Assembly: GCF_013464485.1 (NCBI RefSeq)
Contig: NZ_RAUX01000016.1
Span: forward strand, 89,935-153,934
Reading direction: 5' to 3'
From: Stenotrophomonas maltophilia
GTDB lineage: Bacteria; Pseudomonadota; Gammaproteobacteria; Xanthomonadales; Xanthomonadaceae
DNA: 64,000 nucleotides
The notes below the pieces were generated by a model. The model saw only the letters and a program-made list of their open reading frames with translations. It had not been told where the DNA came from and did no database searches. Numbering within the stretch: position 1 is the stretch's first letter; each line of letters begins with the position of its first letter. Positions 53,226-62,918 of the stretch are shown one piece after another. The position numbers were made by a program, and so were the translations under genes.

Positions 53226-55757
53226 ATGCCTTCTTCCCGTTCCGCCGCTGCCCGCCGTCCGGGCAGCATCGCCCATAAACTGATGCTGGGTACCGCCGTC
53301 ATCGCGCTGCTGTGCTTCGGCCTGACCGCGTTCCTGATCTACCGCCAGGCCAGCACCAGCCTGATCGATGCCTCGCGGCAGACCATGACCAGCGAGGCCA
53401 ACGCCGAAGCGCGCCAGGTCGCGGCGGACCTGGGCACCGCGTTCGCCAGCAACGATGCCATGGTCGAAGCCGTGCTGGCCCAGCGTGCACGTGGCGAGGT
53501 GCCTGACCGCGCCAGCCTGGCTGCGGTACTGGGCGAACAGCTGCGTACCCACCCGGAATGGCTGGGCAAGAGCACCATGTGGGAAGCCGATGCCTTCGAT
53601 GGCAAGGATGCGGAGTTCGCCAATACCGAGATGCATGACGGCACCGGTCGGTACATGAGCTACTGGGCCTGGCACGACGGCAAGCCGCAGCAGTCGACGA
53701 TGACCGATTACACCGAGGCCGCCGATGGTTCGGCCGACTGGTACGTGGTGCCCAGCCGCGACAAGCTGCCCAAGGTCAGCGAACCCTACGCCTACGACAT
53801 TGCCGGGCAGCAGGTGCTGATGAGCACGTTGAGCTCGCCCATCGTCGAGAACGGTGCGTTCCTGGGTGTGTTCACCGTCGATTTTTCACTCGCGGCACTG
53901 CAGAAGCATCTGGCCACGCTGAAGCCGATGGGGGCCGGTCGTGTGGAGCTGCTTTCGCCCAACGGCGTGGTGCTGGCGTCGGCGAACGCTGCGGAGATCG
54001 GCAAGCCGCGCAACGACGCATTGACCCGCAGCATGCTGGCCGACATCGCCGCCGACCGCAGGTTCGAAGCTTTTATTCCGGATGCGGCGGGCAACGTGCG
54101 TGTGTATGTGCCGCTGCGCGTTGGCGATGCACCGCAGCGCTTTGCGTTGGGGGTGGTGATGCCGCATGCGGTGATCGTGGCCGAGGCACGCCAGTTGCTG
54201 TGGCTGACACTGCTGGTTGGTGTGGTGGCTGCCTTGACCCTGAGCGCAGGTGTCTATGTGCTGCTGCGTCGTTTGGCAATCCGCCCGCTGGCCGAAGCGG
54301 TGCGAGTGGCCGGCGACGTCGCCGCCGGCAAGCTGGACAGCACGCAGCCGGCACGCAGCAACGACGAAGTAGGCCGCTTGCTGGAGGCAATGCAGGGCAT
54401 GCGCGGCCAACTGCAGGCAGTGATGGCGGCGCAGGCGGAGATGGCGCGCCGCCACGATGCAGGCGAAATCAGCTATCGCATGGATGCCAGCGCGTTCCCG
54501 GGCGAGTATGGCCGCATGGTGGCCGACAGCAACCAGCTGGTGGCCTCCAGCAACGCCGTCACCCAGCGCCTGGTCGAGGTGATGCAGCGCTATGCCGTAG
54601 GTGATCTCAGCGTGGACATGGACGCCCTGCCGGGTGAGAAGGCAGTTTTCACCGCCGCGATGGCCACGACCAAGAGCAACCTGGCCGCGATCAATGAGCA
54701 GATCCAGCAGTTGGCCGCCGCCGCCGCCGCCGGTGACTTCGCCGTGCGCGGCGATGCCCAGCGCTTCGATCACGATTTCCGTCGCATGGTGGAGACCCTC
54801 AACATCATGATGCAGGTCAGCGACAACAACCTGGCCGAACTGTCGACGTTGCTGCGCGCGATTGCCGCCGGTGACCTCAGCGCGCGCATGCAGGGCGATT
54901 TCCATGGCGTATTCGCAGTGATGCGCGATGATGCCAACAGCACCGTGCAGCAGTTGACCCAGATCGTCGGCCAGATCCAGCAGTCGGCCGCCAGCATCCG
55001 CCTGGCGGCAGGCGAGATCGCCGCCGGCAACAGCGACCTCTCGCGCCGTACCGAGCAGCAGGCCGCCAATCTGGAAGAAACGGCTGCATCGATGGAGGAA
55101 CTGACCTCTACCGTTCGCCAGAACGCCGACCACGCCGTGCAGGCCAATACCCTGGCGGGTTCCGCAGCGGGCGTGGCCAGCGAAGGTGGTCAGGTTGTCA
55201 GCCAGGTGGTGCAGACCATGGAACAGATCGAAGCATCATCTCAGCGCATCGCCGAGATCATCTCGGTGATTGATGGCATCGCGTTCCAGACCAACATCCT
55301 TGCGCTGAACGCGGCAGTGGAAGCCGCGCGCGCCGGTGAGCAGGGCCGCGGCTTTGCCGTGGTCGCAAGTGAAGTCCGCGCACTGGCCCAGCGCTCGGCG
55401 GGTGCAGCAAAGGAGATCAAGGAGCTGATCGATGCCTCGGTGGCACAGGTGGGTGCGGGCGCAGAGCTGGTGCACGGTGCCGGCCGCACCATGCAGGAGA
55501 TCGTCGGCCAGGTGGGCCGGGTGAACGAGATCATGGCCGAGATTTCGGCCGCGTCCCGCGAGCAGTCGGCAGGTATCGAGCAGGTGAACCATACCGTGGT
55601 GCAGATGGACGAGACCACTCAGCAGAACGCTGCGCTGGTGGAGGAGGCCAGCGCAGCAGCGCGTGCCATGGAAGAGCAGGCCGAGCAGCTGGCGGTTGCC
55701 GTATCGCGCTTCCGCCTGCAGTCGGGGCCGGTGGCGGTGGCACGCCGCGCGGCCTGA
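53226..55757 (+). CDS. Methyl-accepting chemotaxis protein with several HAMP-like units
   Basis: An 843-residue receptor. A membrane helix is at about 18-38, a Cache-type periplasmic sensor at about 45-320 ([40 protein letters not shown]), and a second helix at about 325-350. The cytoplasmic part has a HAMP ([20 protein letters not shown]) and more HAMP-like units (about 410-580), then the signalling hairpin with [20 protein letters not shown] and a DIVxQxNALVEE region. It senses a small ligand (Cache) and feeds a CheA pathway encoded elsewhere. No che genes are nearby. A terminator follows. Confidence 0.9.
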   Translation: MPSSRSAAARRPGSIAHKLMLGTAVIALLCFGLTAFLIYRQASTSLIDASRQTMTSEANAEARQVAADLGTAFASNDAMVEAVLAQRARGEVPDRASLAAVLGEQLRTHPEWLGKSTMWEADAFDGKDAEFANTEMHDGTGRYMSYWAWHDGKPQQSTMTDYTEAADGSADWYVVPSRDKLPKVSEPYAYDIAGQQVLMSTLSSPIVENGAFLGVFTVDFSLAALQKHLATLKPMGAGRVELLSPNGVVLASANAAEIGKPRNDALTRSMLADIAADRRFEAFIPDAAGNVRVYVPLRVGDAPQRFALGVVMPHAVIVAEARQLLWLTLLVGVVAALTLSAGVYVLLRRLAIRPLAEAVRVAGDVAAGKLDSTQPARSNDEVGRLLEAMQGMRGQLQAVMAAQAEMARRHDAGEISYRMDASAFPGEYGRMVADSNQLVASSNAVTQRLVEVMQRYAVGDLSVDMDALPGEKAVFTAAMATTKSNLAAINEQIQQLAAAAAAGDFAVRGDAQRFDHDFRRMVETLNIMMQVSDNNLAELSTLLRAIAAGDLSARMQGDFHGVFAVMRDDANSTVQQLTQIVGQIQQSAASIRLAAGEIAAGNSDLSRRTEQQAANLEETAASMEELTSTVRQNADHAVQANTLAGSAAGVASEGGQVVSQVVQTMEQIEASSQRIAEIISVIDGIAFQTNILALNAAVEAARAGEQGRGFAVVASEVRALAQRSAGAAKEIKELIDASVAQVGAGAELVHGAGRTMQEIVGQVGRVNEIMAEISAASREQSAGIEQVNHTVVQMDETTQQNAALVEEASAAARAMEEQAEQLAVAVSRFRLQSGPVAVARRAA

Positions 55758-55771
55758 ACTCCGGAAATGAA

Positions 55772-55795
55772 GACGCCCGGCGGGGGCCGGGCGTC
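55772..55795. terminator. Hairpin after the chemoreceptor gene
   Basis: GACGCCCGG (55772-55780) and CCGGGCGTC (55787-55795), 15 bases after the stop. The T-run is lacking, so it is a probable terminator only. Confidence 0.6.
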
Positions 55796-55836
55796 GGTCG
55801 CATCCTTGCCGCGCATCCCTGCGCTGGTCTGATGGC

Positions 55837-56223
55837 TCAGAACATTCCTTCAAACGGGTTCCAGCTGATCCGACCCTCCGCCTTCTCCAGGTAGTAGCTG
55901 TAGTTGGTACTGGAGGCGACCAGCAGATTCATGGCGATGAACAGCACGCGCCCGACGATGTCGGGAAGGAACATGCTGACGATGGCCAGCACGACACTGA
56001 TGCCGATCACCACCAGCGCCTTGCGCCACATGCCCAGGATGAGCAGGTAGATGGCACCGAAGAACAACGCGAAGAAGTTCAGGTTGATCTTCAGGCGGTC
56101 ACCGAAGGACAGCGCCTTCCAGGCCTGCTTGAAGCCGGGATTCTTCGGGGCGCCGTGCTGGCGGAAGAAGTTGAACCGGAACTGCCACTTCGGGCTGAAC
56201 TGGGACAGGTCAGTGGTATTCAT
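55837..56223 (-). CDS. DUF2628 membrane protein
   Basis: A 128-residue protein, MNTTDLSQFSPKWQFRFNFF..., with about two to three hydrophobic segments (INLNFFALFFGAIYLLILGM, ALVVIGISVVLAIVSMFLPD, RVLFIAMNLLVASS). DUF2628 membrane proteins have no known function. A second possible ATG is at 56232. It is convergent with the chemoreceptor and its promoter region carries a 12-bp palindrome. Confidence 0.8.
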   Translation of the reverse strand: MNTTDLSQFSPKWQFRFNFFRQHGAPKNPGFKQAWKALSFGDRLKINLNFFALFFGAIYLLILGMWRKALVVIGISVVLAIVSMFLPDIVGRVLFIAMNLLVASSTNYSYYLEKAEGRISWNPFEGMF

Positions 56224-56240
56224 GGGGAACATCCCTGTGA

Positions 56241-56252
56241 GAAAACGTTTTC
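56241..56252. promoter_or_regulatory. LacI-type palindrome upstream of the DUF2628 gene
   Basis: GAAAACGTTTTC is a perfect 12-bp palindrome with the central CG typical of LacI-family operators. It lies 17 bases upstream of the gene's ATG. The regulator is not in the window. Confidence 0.5.
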
Positions 56253-56436
56253 ATGATAGGGCATGTCCTATTCAGTATCCAAATGCCACCGTCAAAAATG
56301 TGACGCTCGCCCTGTTCCGGGCGCTGCGCCTGCATGTCGCACCGTCACCCACCCGCCTTGTTTTTAGGATAGGGTGCGCAGTTCCGCTGCCGCCCCAGCT
56401 GAATCCGTGCGGCGGCGGGATGTCCATGGAGGTTGC

Positions 56437-56607
56437 ATGACCACACCTGCTACACCGGAAAACGCACCGGGACCGGTGCTCCTGCCGACACCTGAAGTGG
56501 TGCAGGCACAACAACTGCTCGCACGCCAGCAACTGGCGGTGGCAATGGACCGTGCACGCACGGCCGTAACGCAGAATGCGGCACCTGCCGCTCTGGAAAG
56601 CGAGTAA
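56437..56607 (+). CDS. Small protein, unknown
   Basis: A 56-residue protein, MTTPATPENAPGPVLLPTPE..., with GGAGG 5 bases before the ATG. The first 20 residues are Pro/Ala/Thr-rich, the rest an amphipathic helix (VVQAQQLLARQQLAVAMDRA). No signal peptide or membrane helix. The stop lies in the first copy of a 19-bp direct repeat. Not recognised, but the ribosome site supports it. Confidence 0.55.
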   Translation: MTTPATPENAPGPVLLPTPEVVQAQQLLARQQLAVAMDRARTAVTQNAAPAALESE

Positions 56608-56669
56608 TCCGCAACACCGCCGATAATCCGCAACACCGCCGATCGCGCTGGCGTGCTGCCAGCGCGATC
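56605..56669 (+). repeat. 19-bp direct repeat followed by a 12-bp hairpin
   Basis: Two adjacent copies of TAATCCGCAACACCGCCGA (56605-56623 and 56624-56642), the first one containing the stop of the small protein. The hairpin GATCGCGCTGGC (56641-56652) with its complement (56658-56669) starts where copy 2 ends. It lies between convergent genes. Confidence 0.75.
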
Positions 56670-56686
56670 GCGGCGCGCACCTCAGG

Positions 56687-58732
56687 TCAGAACCGTGCGG
56701 TCATGCTGAGGAAGTAACTGCGCCCGGCCACGAAGTAGTCGGTGGAACCTTCTGCATACAGCTTCTTGTCGGCCAGGTTGCTGACGCCGCCGCGCAGGGT
56801 CAGTACCTCGTTGACGTTCCAGGCCGCAGTCAGGTCATACAGGGTGTAGGCCTTGAGGAAGGTCGTCGCGGTGCCGGTCTGCTTGCCGGTGTACTGCGCC
56901 GACAGGCTGCTGGAAAACACCGTGTTGGGCGTCCAGTCCAGCGACGAATAGCCGGAGAATTCCGGGGTATCGATCAGATTCCGGCCGGTGGTCAGGTTCT
57001 TGGCTTCCTTCATCCAGGTGGCCGAGGTGCGCCAGCGCCAGTGCTCACCGAAGCGGAAGTTCAGATTGCCTTCCATGCCGCTGGTGCGCGCGCGTTGCAC
57101 GTTGCTCATGCGCGTCCACCAGATGCCGTTGAACCTGCCCAGCGGCGCGTACTCGATCTTGTTCCTGAAGTCGGTATGGAAGTAGGTCAGGCCGGCATCG
57201 AACAGATCGTTGTCGAAGCTGATGCCAATCTCGCGGTTGGTGCTGGTTTCCGGATCCAGGTCCGGATTGCCGGCCATGTAGCAGCCACCACGCGTGTAGC
57301 CCAGTGGGATCAGCGAGGTGCAGCCACGGCCACCGGACTGGGTGGCGGCGGTGGCCGAATTCTCGGTCAGGCTGGGCGCGCGGAAGCCCTTGGAAACACC
57401 GCCTCGGATGGTCCACTGCTCGGCCGGGTGCCAGACCAGGTAGGCGCGCGGACTGACATGCCCGCCGAACTTTTCATGGTGGTCCAGGCGTGCGCCCAGG
57501 GTCAGCGCCAAGGTACGGTGCAGCTTCAGTTCGTCCTCGACGAACAGCGCCCAGGTATCCACTTCCAGATCGGAGCCGCTGACTGCGTTGCCGGCATAGT
57601 CGATCGGGGCACGGCCGATGGTGTCGGTGTTGGTCAGCTCCTGGCGTTTCCACTGGCCGCCCACGGCGAACTGGTGCTCGACACCCAGGGTGAATGGTGT
57701 GGTCAGGCTGCCTTCGATGATGGTATCGGTGGCCTCGGAGCGACCGGTGGCGCCGATGTCATTCTTGTACTCGGTCCAGTACGCACTGATCTTCGAGTTG
57801 CCGAAGCTCCACTTGCCATCATGGTTGAGCGCCAGCGAGCTGCGCTTGAGTTCGCTGGCCCCCCACGCACCTTCGTCCTGCTTTTCCAGCGAGGCATCGA
57901 TGAAGGCCTGCTGCACGCCATGGCCGGCCTCCAGCGACAGTTCCTGCGCGTCGCTGAGCTTCCACTGCAGCAGCGCGTCGACATTGCGGTCCTTCTCGCC
58001 GGCGTACGCGTTGCCGTAGACACCGCCGTTGGAACGATCCGAGTCGCGGCGCATGCTGTTGGCGCCGATGCGCAGGCCGAAGCGCTCGCCGAGCGGGCCG
58101 GAGAACGTCGCGCCAATCTGCTGGGTATCGCCGCGCTTGCCGTCGCCCGGGCGGGTGTAGCTGTGGGTAGCACTGCCGTTCCACTCATCACCGATACGCT
58201 TGGTGATGATGTTGATCACGCCGCCCATGGCGTCCGAGCCGTACAGCGACGACATCGGGCCGCGTACCACCTCGATGCGCTCGATCTGATCGGGTGAAAT
58301 CCAGTTCAGGTCCTGGCGACCCAGATCGGGGCGGTAGTTGGTCGAGGCCGAGCTGCCCATGCGCTTGCCGTCCACCAGTACCAGCGTGTAGTTGGACGGC
58401 ATGCCGCGCAGCTTGATCTTGGACTGTTCGCCGACGGCGCTGAGGCCCCCGGTCACACCCGGAACGCGGCTGAGCAGGGTGGCCAGGTCGTGCACCGGCT
58501 GGCGCTCGATGTCCTCGCGGCTGATCACGCTGATGCTGGCCGGCGCATCCTTGATCCATTGCTGGTTGCCGGAGGCGGTGACCACCACGGTATCCAGGTC
58601 CTTGGTGGAGGCATCGGCGCTGGCCTCTGCGGCGGCCAGGCCGGGCAGAGTGAGCAGGCAGGCGGTGGCTAGGGCGCTGGCCAGGCGGGTGCGCGACGGG
58701 CGCGCGGAACGGGAACGGGACGGCAGGGACAT
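56687..58732 (-). CDS. TonB-dependent siderophore receptor, FepA/PfeA-like
   Basis: A 681-residue outer-membrane receptor with a signal peptide ending GLAAAEA. The plug (DTVVVTASGNQQWIKDAPAS, LRGMPSNYTLVLVDGKRMGS, RIEVVRGPMSSLYGSDAMGG) and a 22-strand barrel ending in RSYFLSMTARF are typical of ferric-catecholate receptors. It probably imports Fe(III) bound to a catechol siderophore with TonB. A possible Fur site lies about 150 bases upstream. The start is ATG 58732; ATG 58744 is an alternative. Confidence 0.93.
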   Translation of the reverse strand: MSLPSRSRSARPSRTRLASALATACLLTLPGLAAAEASADASTKDLDTVVVTASGNQQWIKDAPASISVISREDIERQPVHDLATLLSRVPGVTGGLSAVGEQSKIKLRGMPSNYTLVLVDGKRMGSSASTNYRPDLGRQDLNWISPDQIERIEVVRGPMSSLYGSDAMGGVINIITKRIGDEWNGSATHSYTRPGDGKRGDTQQIGATFSGPLGERFGLRIGANSMRRDSDRSNGGVYGNAYAGEKDRNVDALLQWKLSDAQELSLEAGHGVQQAFIDASLEKQDEGAWGASELKRSSLALNHDGKWSFGNSKISAYWTEYKNDIGATGRSEATDTIIEGSLTTPFTLGVEHQFAVGGQWKRQELTNTDTIGRAPIDYAGNAVSGSDLEVDTWALFVEDELKLHRTLALTLGARLDHHEKFGGHVSPRAYLVWHPAEQWTIRGGVSKGFRAPSLTENSATAATQSGGRGCTSLIPLGYTRGGCYMAGNPDLDPETSTNREIGISFDNDLFDAGLTYFHTDFRNKIEYAPLGRFNGIWWTRMSNVQRARTSGMEGNLNFRFGEHWRWRTSATWMKEAKNLTTGRNLIDTPEFSGYSSLDWTPNTVFSSSLSAQYTGKQTGTATTFLKAYTLYDLTAAWNVNEVLTLRGGVSNLADKKLYAEGSTDYFVAGRSYFLSMTARF

Positions 58733-58883
58733 GACGGCTTCCATCGGAGGAGGGGGACCCGATGGAAGCAGCGGATGCACGCGCACAGCAGGCAGCTCCC
58801 TTCCATGGGTTGTTGGGCGCGCGGTGTGAACCGGCGCAGCTGGGTGGGTCGCGGCCGTGCGGAGGACGGTGACCTGCCTGGTT

Positions 58884-58902
58884 AATGAAATGATAACCGT
58901 TC
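58884..58902. promoter_or_regulatory. Possible Fur box in the siderophore receptor/opgH gap
   Basis: AATGAAATGATAACCGTTC matches the repeated NAT-A/T-AT hexamers of Fur sites only in part, but it is in the right place for an iron-responsive receptor. The 493-base gap 58733-59225 otherwise holds a perfect GGGAT/ATCCC inverted repeat at 58985-58996 and no gene I can support. Confidence 0.4.
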
Positions 58903-59225
58903 GCGTTTGTTACGATCCAGTACCCAGGGCGACGAAGTGACATCCGATCCGCTCCGCCAACGATCACCTGCTGTTTGCTGAATGGGGATAAATCCCGGCG
59001 TAGACCTTCGCACTCGGCTTACATCCGGCGCCCTAGACTGGGCCGCATTTTCGATTCCGCCCCGTTGGAGATCGTGTGGGTTCCGGTAGTGACAGACATC
59101 GACTGCGTGGCCTGAGGCCGACGCAGCCAGGACAAGTGCGGGCGCCGGGAAAGCGCGCCGGGAACCTTGGTGCATGCAGCCCGGCCGGGATGGCCGGCCG
59201 TGCCGACTGCGCGGGGTAGGCGGCG

Positions 59226-61151
59226 ATGGCGGTGCAGACCATCCACGCGGAAGCGGACGCGCCCGCACGTGATGCCGGTTGGGCGCAGTTGCCGGCCGAA
59301 TCACCGTTGCCCATGCCCGAACAGACCCTGCGCGAGGGTGCGCTGAAGGTCCGCCGGCATCGCACCTCGCCGCGCCTGATCGGCCTGCGCCGGTTCTATA
59401 TCTTTGGCGGCACGCTGGCCATGACCGCCATCGCCACCCGCATGATGTGGCGGGTGCTGTCGGCCAATGGCATCAGCGTGCTGGAAGCCTGCCTTCTGGT
59501 GCTGTTCGTCGGCCTGTTTGCCTGGATCGCCCTGTCCTTTGCCAGCGCCCTGGCCGGTTTCCTCACCGCCGTATTCGACCGTGGCTACCGTCTCGGCATT
59601 GACCCGGACAAGCCGCTGCCGACCGTGCACAGCCGTACCGCGCTGCTGATGCCGACCTACAACGAAGACCCCCGCCGGCTGCTGGCTGGCCTGCAGGCCA
59701 TCTACGAGTCGGTCGCGGCGACCGGCCAGCTGCAGCGCTTTGATTTCTTCGTGCTCAGCGACACCCGCCGCGAGGACATCGCACAGGCCGAGGAGCAGGT
59801 ATTTGCCGAACTGCGCGACCGCGTGCCGGATGGCCAGGCGCGCCTGTTCTATCGCCGTCGTGGCGACAACAGCGGGCGCAAGGCCGGCAACATCGCCGAC
59901 TGGGTGCGCCGCTTCGGCGGCGCCTACCCGCAGATGCTGATCCTGGACGCCGACAGCCTGATGACCGGCGACAGCATCGTGCGCCTGGTGGCCGGCATGG
60001 AGCACAACGCCGATGTTGGCCTGATCCAGACCCTGCCGTCGGTGATCGGCGGCCGCACCCTGTTCGCACGCATGCAGCAGTTCGGCGGCCGCGTGTACGG
60101 TCCGGTGATCGCCCGCGGCGTGGCCTGGTGGCATGGCGCCGAGAGCAACTACTGGGGCCACAATGCCATCATCCGCACCCGTGCCTTCGCCGACCACGCC
60201 GGACTGCCGGCGTTGCCGGGACGCAAACCTTTCGGCGGCCACGTGCTCAGCCACGATTTCGTCGAAGCGGCGCTGATGCGCCGTGGCGGCTGGGCCGCGC
60301 ACATGGTGCCGTACCTGGGCGGCAGCTACGAAGAAGGCCCGCCGACACTTACCGACCTGCTGGTGCGTGACCGACGCTGGTGCCAGGGCAACCTGCAGCA
60401 CGGCAAGGTGATCGGCAGCCGCGGCCTGCACTGGATCAGCCGCACGCACATGCTGATCGGCATCGGCCACTATTTCACCGCACCGATGTGGGCGATGCTG
60501 ATGCTGATCGGCATCGCCATCCCCCTGTTCCAGGAAGGCATTGACTTCAATGCCCTGCTGCACCTGTCGCCCAGCGTGTACTGGCGCGCCCAGGACGAAG
60601 AACAGGTGGTGCGCCTGTTCGCTGCCACCATGGCGGTGCTGCTGCTGCCCAAGGTGCTGGGTTACCTGGCGATGCTGCTGGACCCGGTCGACCGCCGCGG
60701 CTGTGGCGGCGCGATCCGCGCGTTCGTGTCGATGCTGGTGGAAACCGTGTTGGCCGCATTGATGGCGCCAGTGGTGATGTACGTGCAATCGCGCGGCGTG
60801 GCTGAAGTGCTGTCCGGGCGCGATTCCGGCTGGGATGCGCAGCAGCGTGACGACGGTGGCATTTCCTGGCTGGCGCTGATCCGCGGCTACGGCGGCCTGG
60901 GCGTGTTCGGTGCCTTCATGGGCGTGCTGGCATGGGCGGTCTCACCATCGCTGGCGGCATGGATGGCGCCGGTGGTGATCGGCATGGTGCTGGCAGTACC
61001 GGTGGTGGCGCTGACCTCCTCGCGTGTTCCCGGTGCGTTCCTGCACCGCCTGGGCCTGCTGGACATTCCCGAAGAAAACATTCCGCCGACGGTGCTGGTG
61101 CGGGCCGCACAGCTGCGCCGGGAAGCGGCCGAGCAACCACCGCTGTACTGA
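59226..61151 (+). CDS. opgH: Osmoregulated periplasmic glucan glucosyltransferase
   Basis: A 641-residue inner-membrane GT2 enzyme that makes and exports the beta-1,2-glucan backbone of osmoregulated periplasmic glucans. Visible are [54 protein letters not shown] and [15 protein letters not shown] (Q-x-x-R-W-type motif), with several membrane helices. It lacks the large N-terminal UgpG-linked regulatory part of E. coli MdoH, so it is a shorter form. No opgG is adjacent. It begins a plus-strand group with the esterase and the two-component genes. Confidence 0.95.
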   Translation: MAVQTIHAEADAPARDAGWAQLPAESPLPMPEQTLREGALKVRRHRTSPRLIGLRRFYIFGGTLAMTAIATRMMWRVLSANGISVLEACLLVLFVGLFAWIALSFASALAGFLTAVFDRGYRLGIDPDKPLPTVHSRTALLMPTYNEDPRRLLAGLQAIYESVAATGQLQRFDFFVLSDTRREDIAQAEEQVFAELRDRVPDGQARLFYRRRGDNSGRKAGNIADWVRRFGGAYPQMLILDADSLMTGDSIVRLVAGMEHNADVGLIQTLPSVIGGRTLFARMQQFGGRVYGPVIARGVAWWHGAESNYWGHNAIIRTRAFADHAGLPALPGRKPFGGHVLSHDFVEAALMRRGGWAAHMVPYLGGSYEEGPPTLTDLLVRDRRWCQGNLQHGKVIGSRGLHWISRTHMLIGIGHYFTAPMWAMLMLIGIAIPLFQEGIDFNALLHLSPSVYWRAQDEEQVVRLFAATMAVLLLPKVLGYLAMLLDPVDRRGCGGAIRAFVSMLVETVLAALMAPVVMYVQSRGVAEVLSGRDSGWDAQQRDDGGISWLALIRGYGGLGVFGAFMGVLAWAVSPSLAAWMAPVVIGMVLAVPVVALTSSRVPGAFLHRLGLLDIPEENIPPTVLVRAAQLRREAAEQPPLY

Positions 61152-61201
61152 TGGCCCCGCGCCAGCGGCATAATGCGGCTCGAACTTGAAGGAGCCGCAT
61201 C

Positions 61202-61861
61202 ATGCTGCAAACGGTGGAACAGGAAACCGGCGCCTCGCCGCAATGGTCGGTGATCTGGCTGCACGGCCTCGGCGCCGACGGTCATGACTTCGCGCCGATC
61301 GTGCCCGAACTGGTGCGCCCGCACTGGCCGGCGCTGCGCTTCGTGTTCCCGCATGCGCCGGTGCGGCCGATCACCATCAACAACGGCGTGCCGATGCGCG
61401 GCTGGTACGACATCGTCGGCATGGACTTCCGCTCGCGCGCCGACATGGCCGGCGTGCAGGAATCGGTCGTGCAGCTGGATGCGCTGATCGCGCGCGAGAT
61501 CGGGCGCGGCATCGCGCCGGAGAAGATCTTCCTGGCCGGCTTCTCGCAGGGCGGGGCGATCATCCTTACCGCCGCGCTGTCGCGCAGCGCGCCACTGGCC
61601 GGCCTGATCGCACTATCCACCTACCTGCCGGAAGCCGAGAGCGCCAAGCGCGTTGAAGGTGCGGTGCAGGTGCCGGTGTTCATGGCCCATGGCAGCAGCG
61701 ACCCGGTGATTCCGCAGGCGGTGGCCGTGCACAGCGCGCAGGCGCTGCAGGCGCTGGGCCTGGACGTGGAATGGCACAGCTACCCGATGGCCCACCAGGT
61801 CTGCGCCGAAGAGATCCAGGCGCTGGGTGACTGGCTGCAGGAACGGCTGGGCGCCGCCTGA
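61202..61861 (+). CDS. Carboxylesterase/phospholipase, alpha/beta hydrolase
   Basis: A 219-residue cytoplasmic serine hydrolase of the acyl-protein thioesterase/carboxylesterase group. The oxyanion region is SVIWLHGLGADGHDFAPIVP, the nucleophile Ser lies in AGFSQGGAIILTAALS, the acid in MAHGSSDPVIPQAVAVHS and the His in YPMAHQVCAEEI. It may hydrolyse esters or thioesters of acyl chains. It starts 50 bases after opgH and 3 bases before the sensor kinase gene, so it is in the same operon. Confidence 0.92.
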   Translation: MLQTVEQETGASPQWSVIWLHGLGADGHDFAPIVPELVRPHWPALRFVFPHAPVRPITINNGVPMRGWYDIVGMDFRSRADMAGVQESVVQLDALIAREIGRGIAPEKIFLAGFSQGGAIILTAALSRSAPLAGLIALSTYLPEAESAKRVEGAVQVPVFMAHGSSDPVIPQAVAVHSAQALQALGLDVEWHSYPMAHQVCAEEIQALGDWLQERLGAA

Positions 61862-61864
61862 GCC

Positions 61865-62908
61865 ATGCCCCCGGCCAGCACACCGCCGTGGATGCCGGAA
61901 CTATGCCGCCTGCCGCGGTTGGCAGCCATGCTCGGCCTGGCCGAACTGGTGGTGGTGGTGCTGGCCCTGGCCCCGGATGGCAGCCGGCACTGGACCTTCG
62001 GCGAACTGCTGTCAGCCAGTGGCTTCGCGTTGTGGCTGGCGCTGGCGGTGACCGCCAGCTTGTGCCTGCTGCGGCAAGCACTGTCGAGGCTGCCACAGGT
62101 GCTGGGCGCCATCGCGGCCATCGCGCTGGCGACCTTGATCGCGGTGGTCTGTGCCGGCATCGTGCATGCGCTGTACGCGGTCCTGGGCGACAACTTCGCC
62201 AGGGGTATCAGCTTCTGGCGCTTCACTCTTGGTAGTGCCGCCACCACGGCGCTGATCACTGCGCTGGCCCTGCGCTATTTCTATGTGAGTGACCGCTGGG
62301 CCGCGCAGGTGCAGGCCAATGCCCGTGCGCAGGCCGATGCGCTGCAGGCGCGCATCCGGCCGCATTTCCTGTTCAACAGCATGAACCTGATTGCCAGCCT
62401 GCTGCATCGCGATCCGGCGGTGGCCGAACGTGCGGTGCTGGACCTGTCCGACCTGTTCCGTGCGGCCCTTGGCGCGGGTGAGGGCGACTCCACGCTGCGC
62501 GACGAATGCGAGCTGGCCGAGCGCTATCTGTCGATTGAATCGCTGCGCCTGGGCGAACGCCTGCAGGTGCGCTGGCAACGCGACGAGCCGCTGCCGTGGG
62601 ACCTGCCACTGCCGAGGCTGGTACTGCAGCCACTGGTGGAAAACGCGGTGCTGCATGGCATTTCACGCCTGCCCGAGGGTGGCACCATCGAGCTGCGGTT
62701 GCAGCGCGTTGGCAATGAACTGCAGATCCAGGTGCGCAATCCCGCACCCGACCCACAGGCCCCGGGGCTGGCATTGGCGCGCGGCGCCGGCCATGCCCAG
62801 CACAGCATCGGCCATCGGTTAGCCTGGCGCTTCGGCAGCACCGCGCGGATGACGGCTGGCTGGAGCGAGGGCTACTATGCCTGTCAGGTGACGGTGCCGA
62901 TCCAGTGA
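61865..62908 (+). CDS. LytS/AlgZ-type sensor histidine kinase
   Basis: A 347-residue membrane kinase with four helices in the first 140 residues and a LytS-type catalytic part: ARIRPHFLFNSMNLIASLLH with phospho-acceptor His167, and QPLVENAVLHGISRL (N box) followed by the ATP-binding end. It lies 10 bases before the LytTR response regulator and is its partner. In Pseudomonas the AlgZ/AlgR pair controls alginate and surface behaviour; here the genes sit behind opgH, so envelope or osmotic signals are likely. Stimulus unknown. Confidence 0.92.
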   Translation: MPPASTPPWMPELCRLPRLAAMLGLAELVVVVLALAPDGSRHWTFGELLSASGFALWLALAVTASLCLLRQALSRLPQVLGAIAAIALATLIAVVCAGIVHALYAVLGDNFARGISFWRFTLGSAATTALITALALRYFYVSDRWAAQVQANARAQADALQARIRPHFLFNSMNLIASLLHRDPAVAERAVLDLSDLFRAALGAGEGDSTLRDECELAERYLSIESLRLGERLQVRWQRDEPLPWDLPLPRLVLQPLVENAVLHGISRLPEGGTIELRLQRVGNELQIQVRNPAPDPQAPGLALARGAGHAQHSIGHRLAWRFGSTARMTAGWSEGYYACQVTVPIQ

Positions 62909-62918
62909 GGGGACGATC

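Noticed and set aside
56605-56642. Tandem 19-bp repeat considered as a CRISPR
   Set aside because: Only two adjacent copies without a spacer; no cas genes anywhere in the window.
58884-58902. Strong Fur box
   Set aside because: The match is only partial, so it is listed at low confidence and not counted as a finding.
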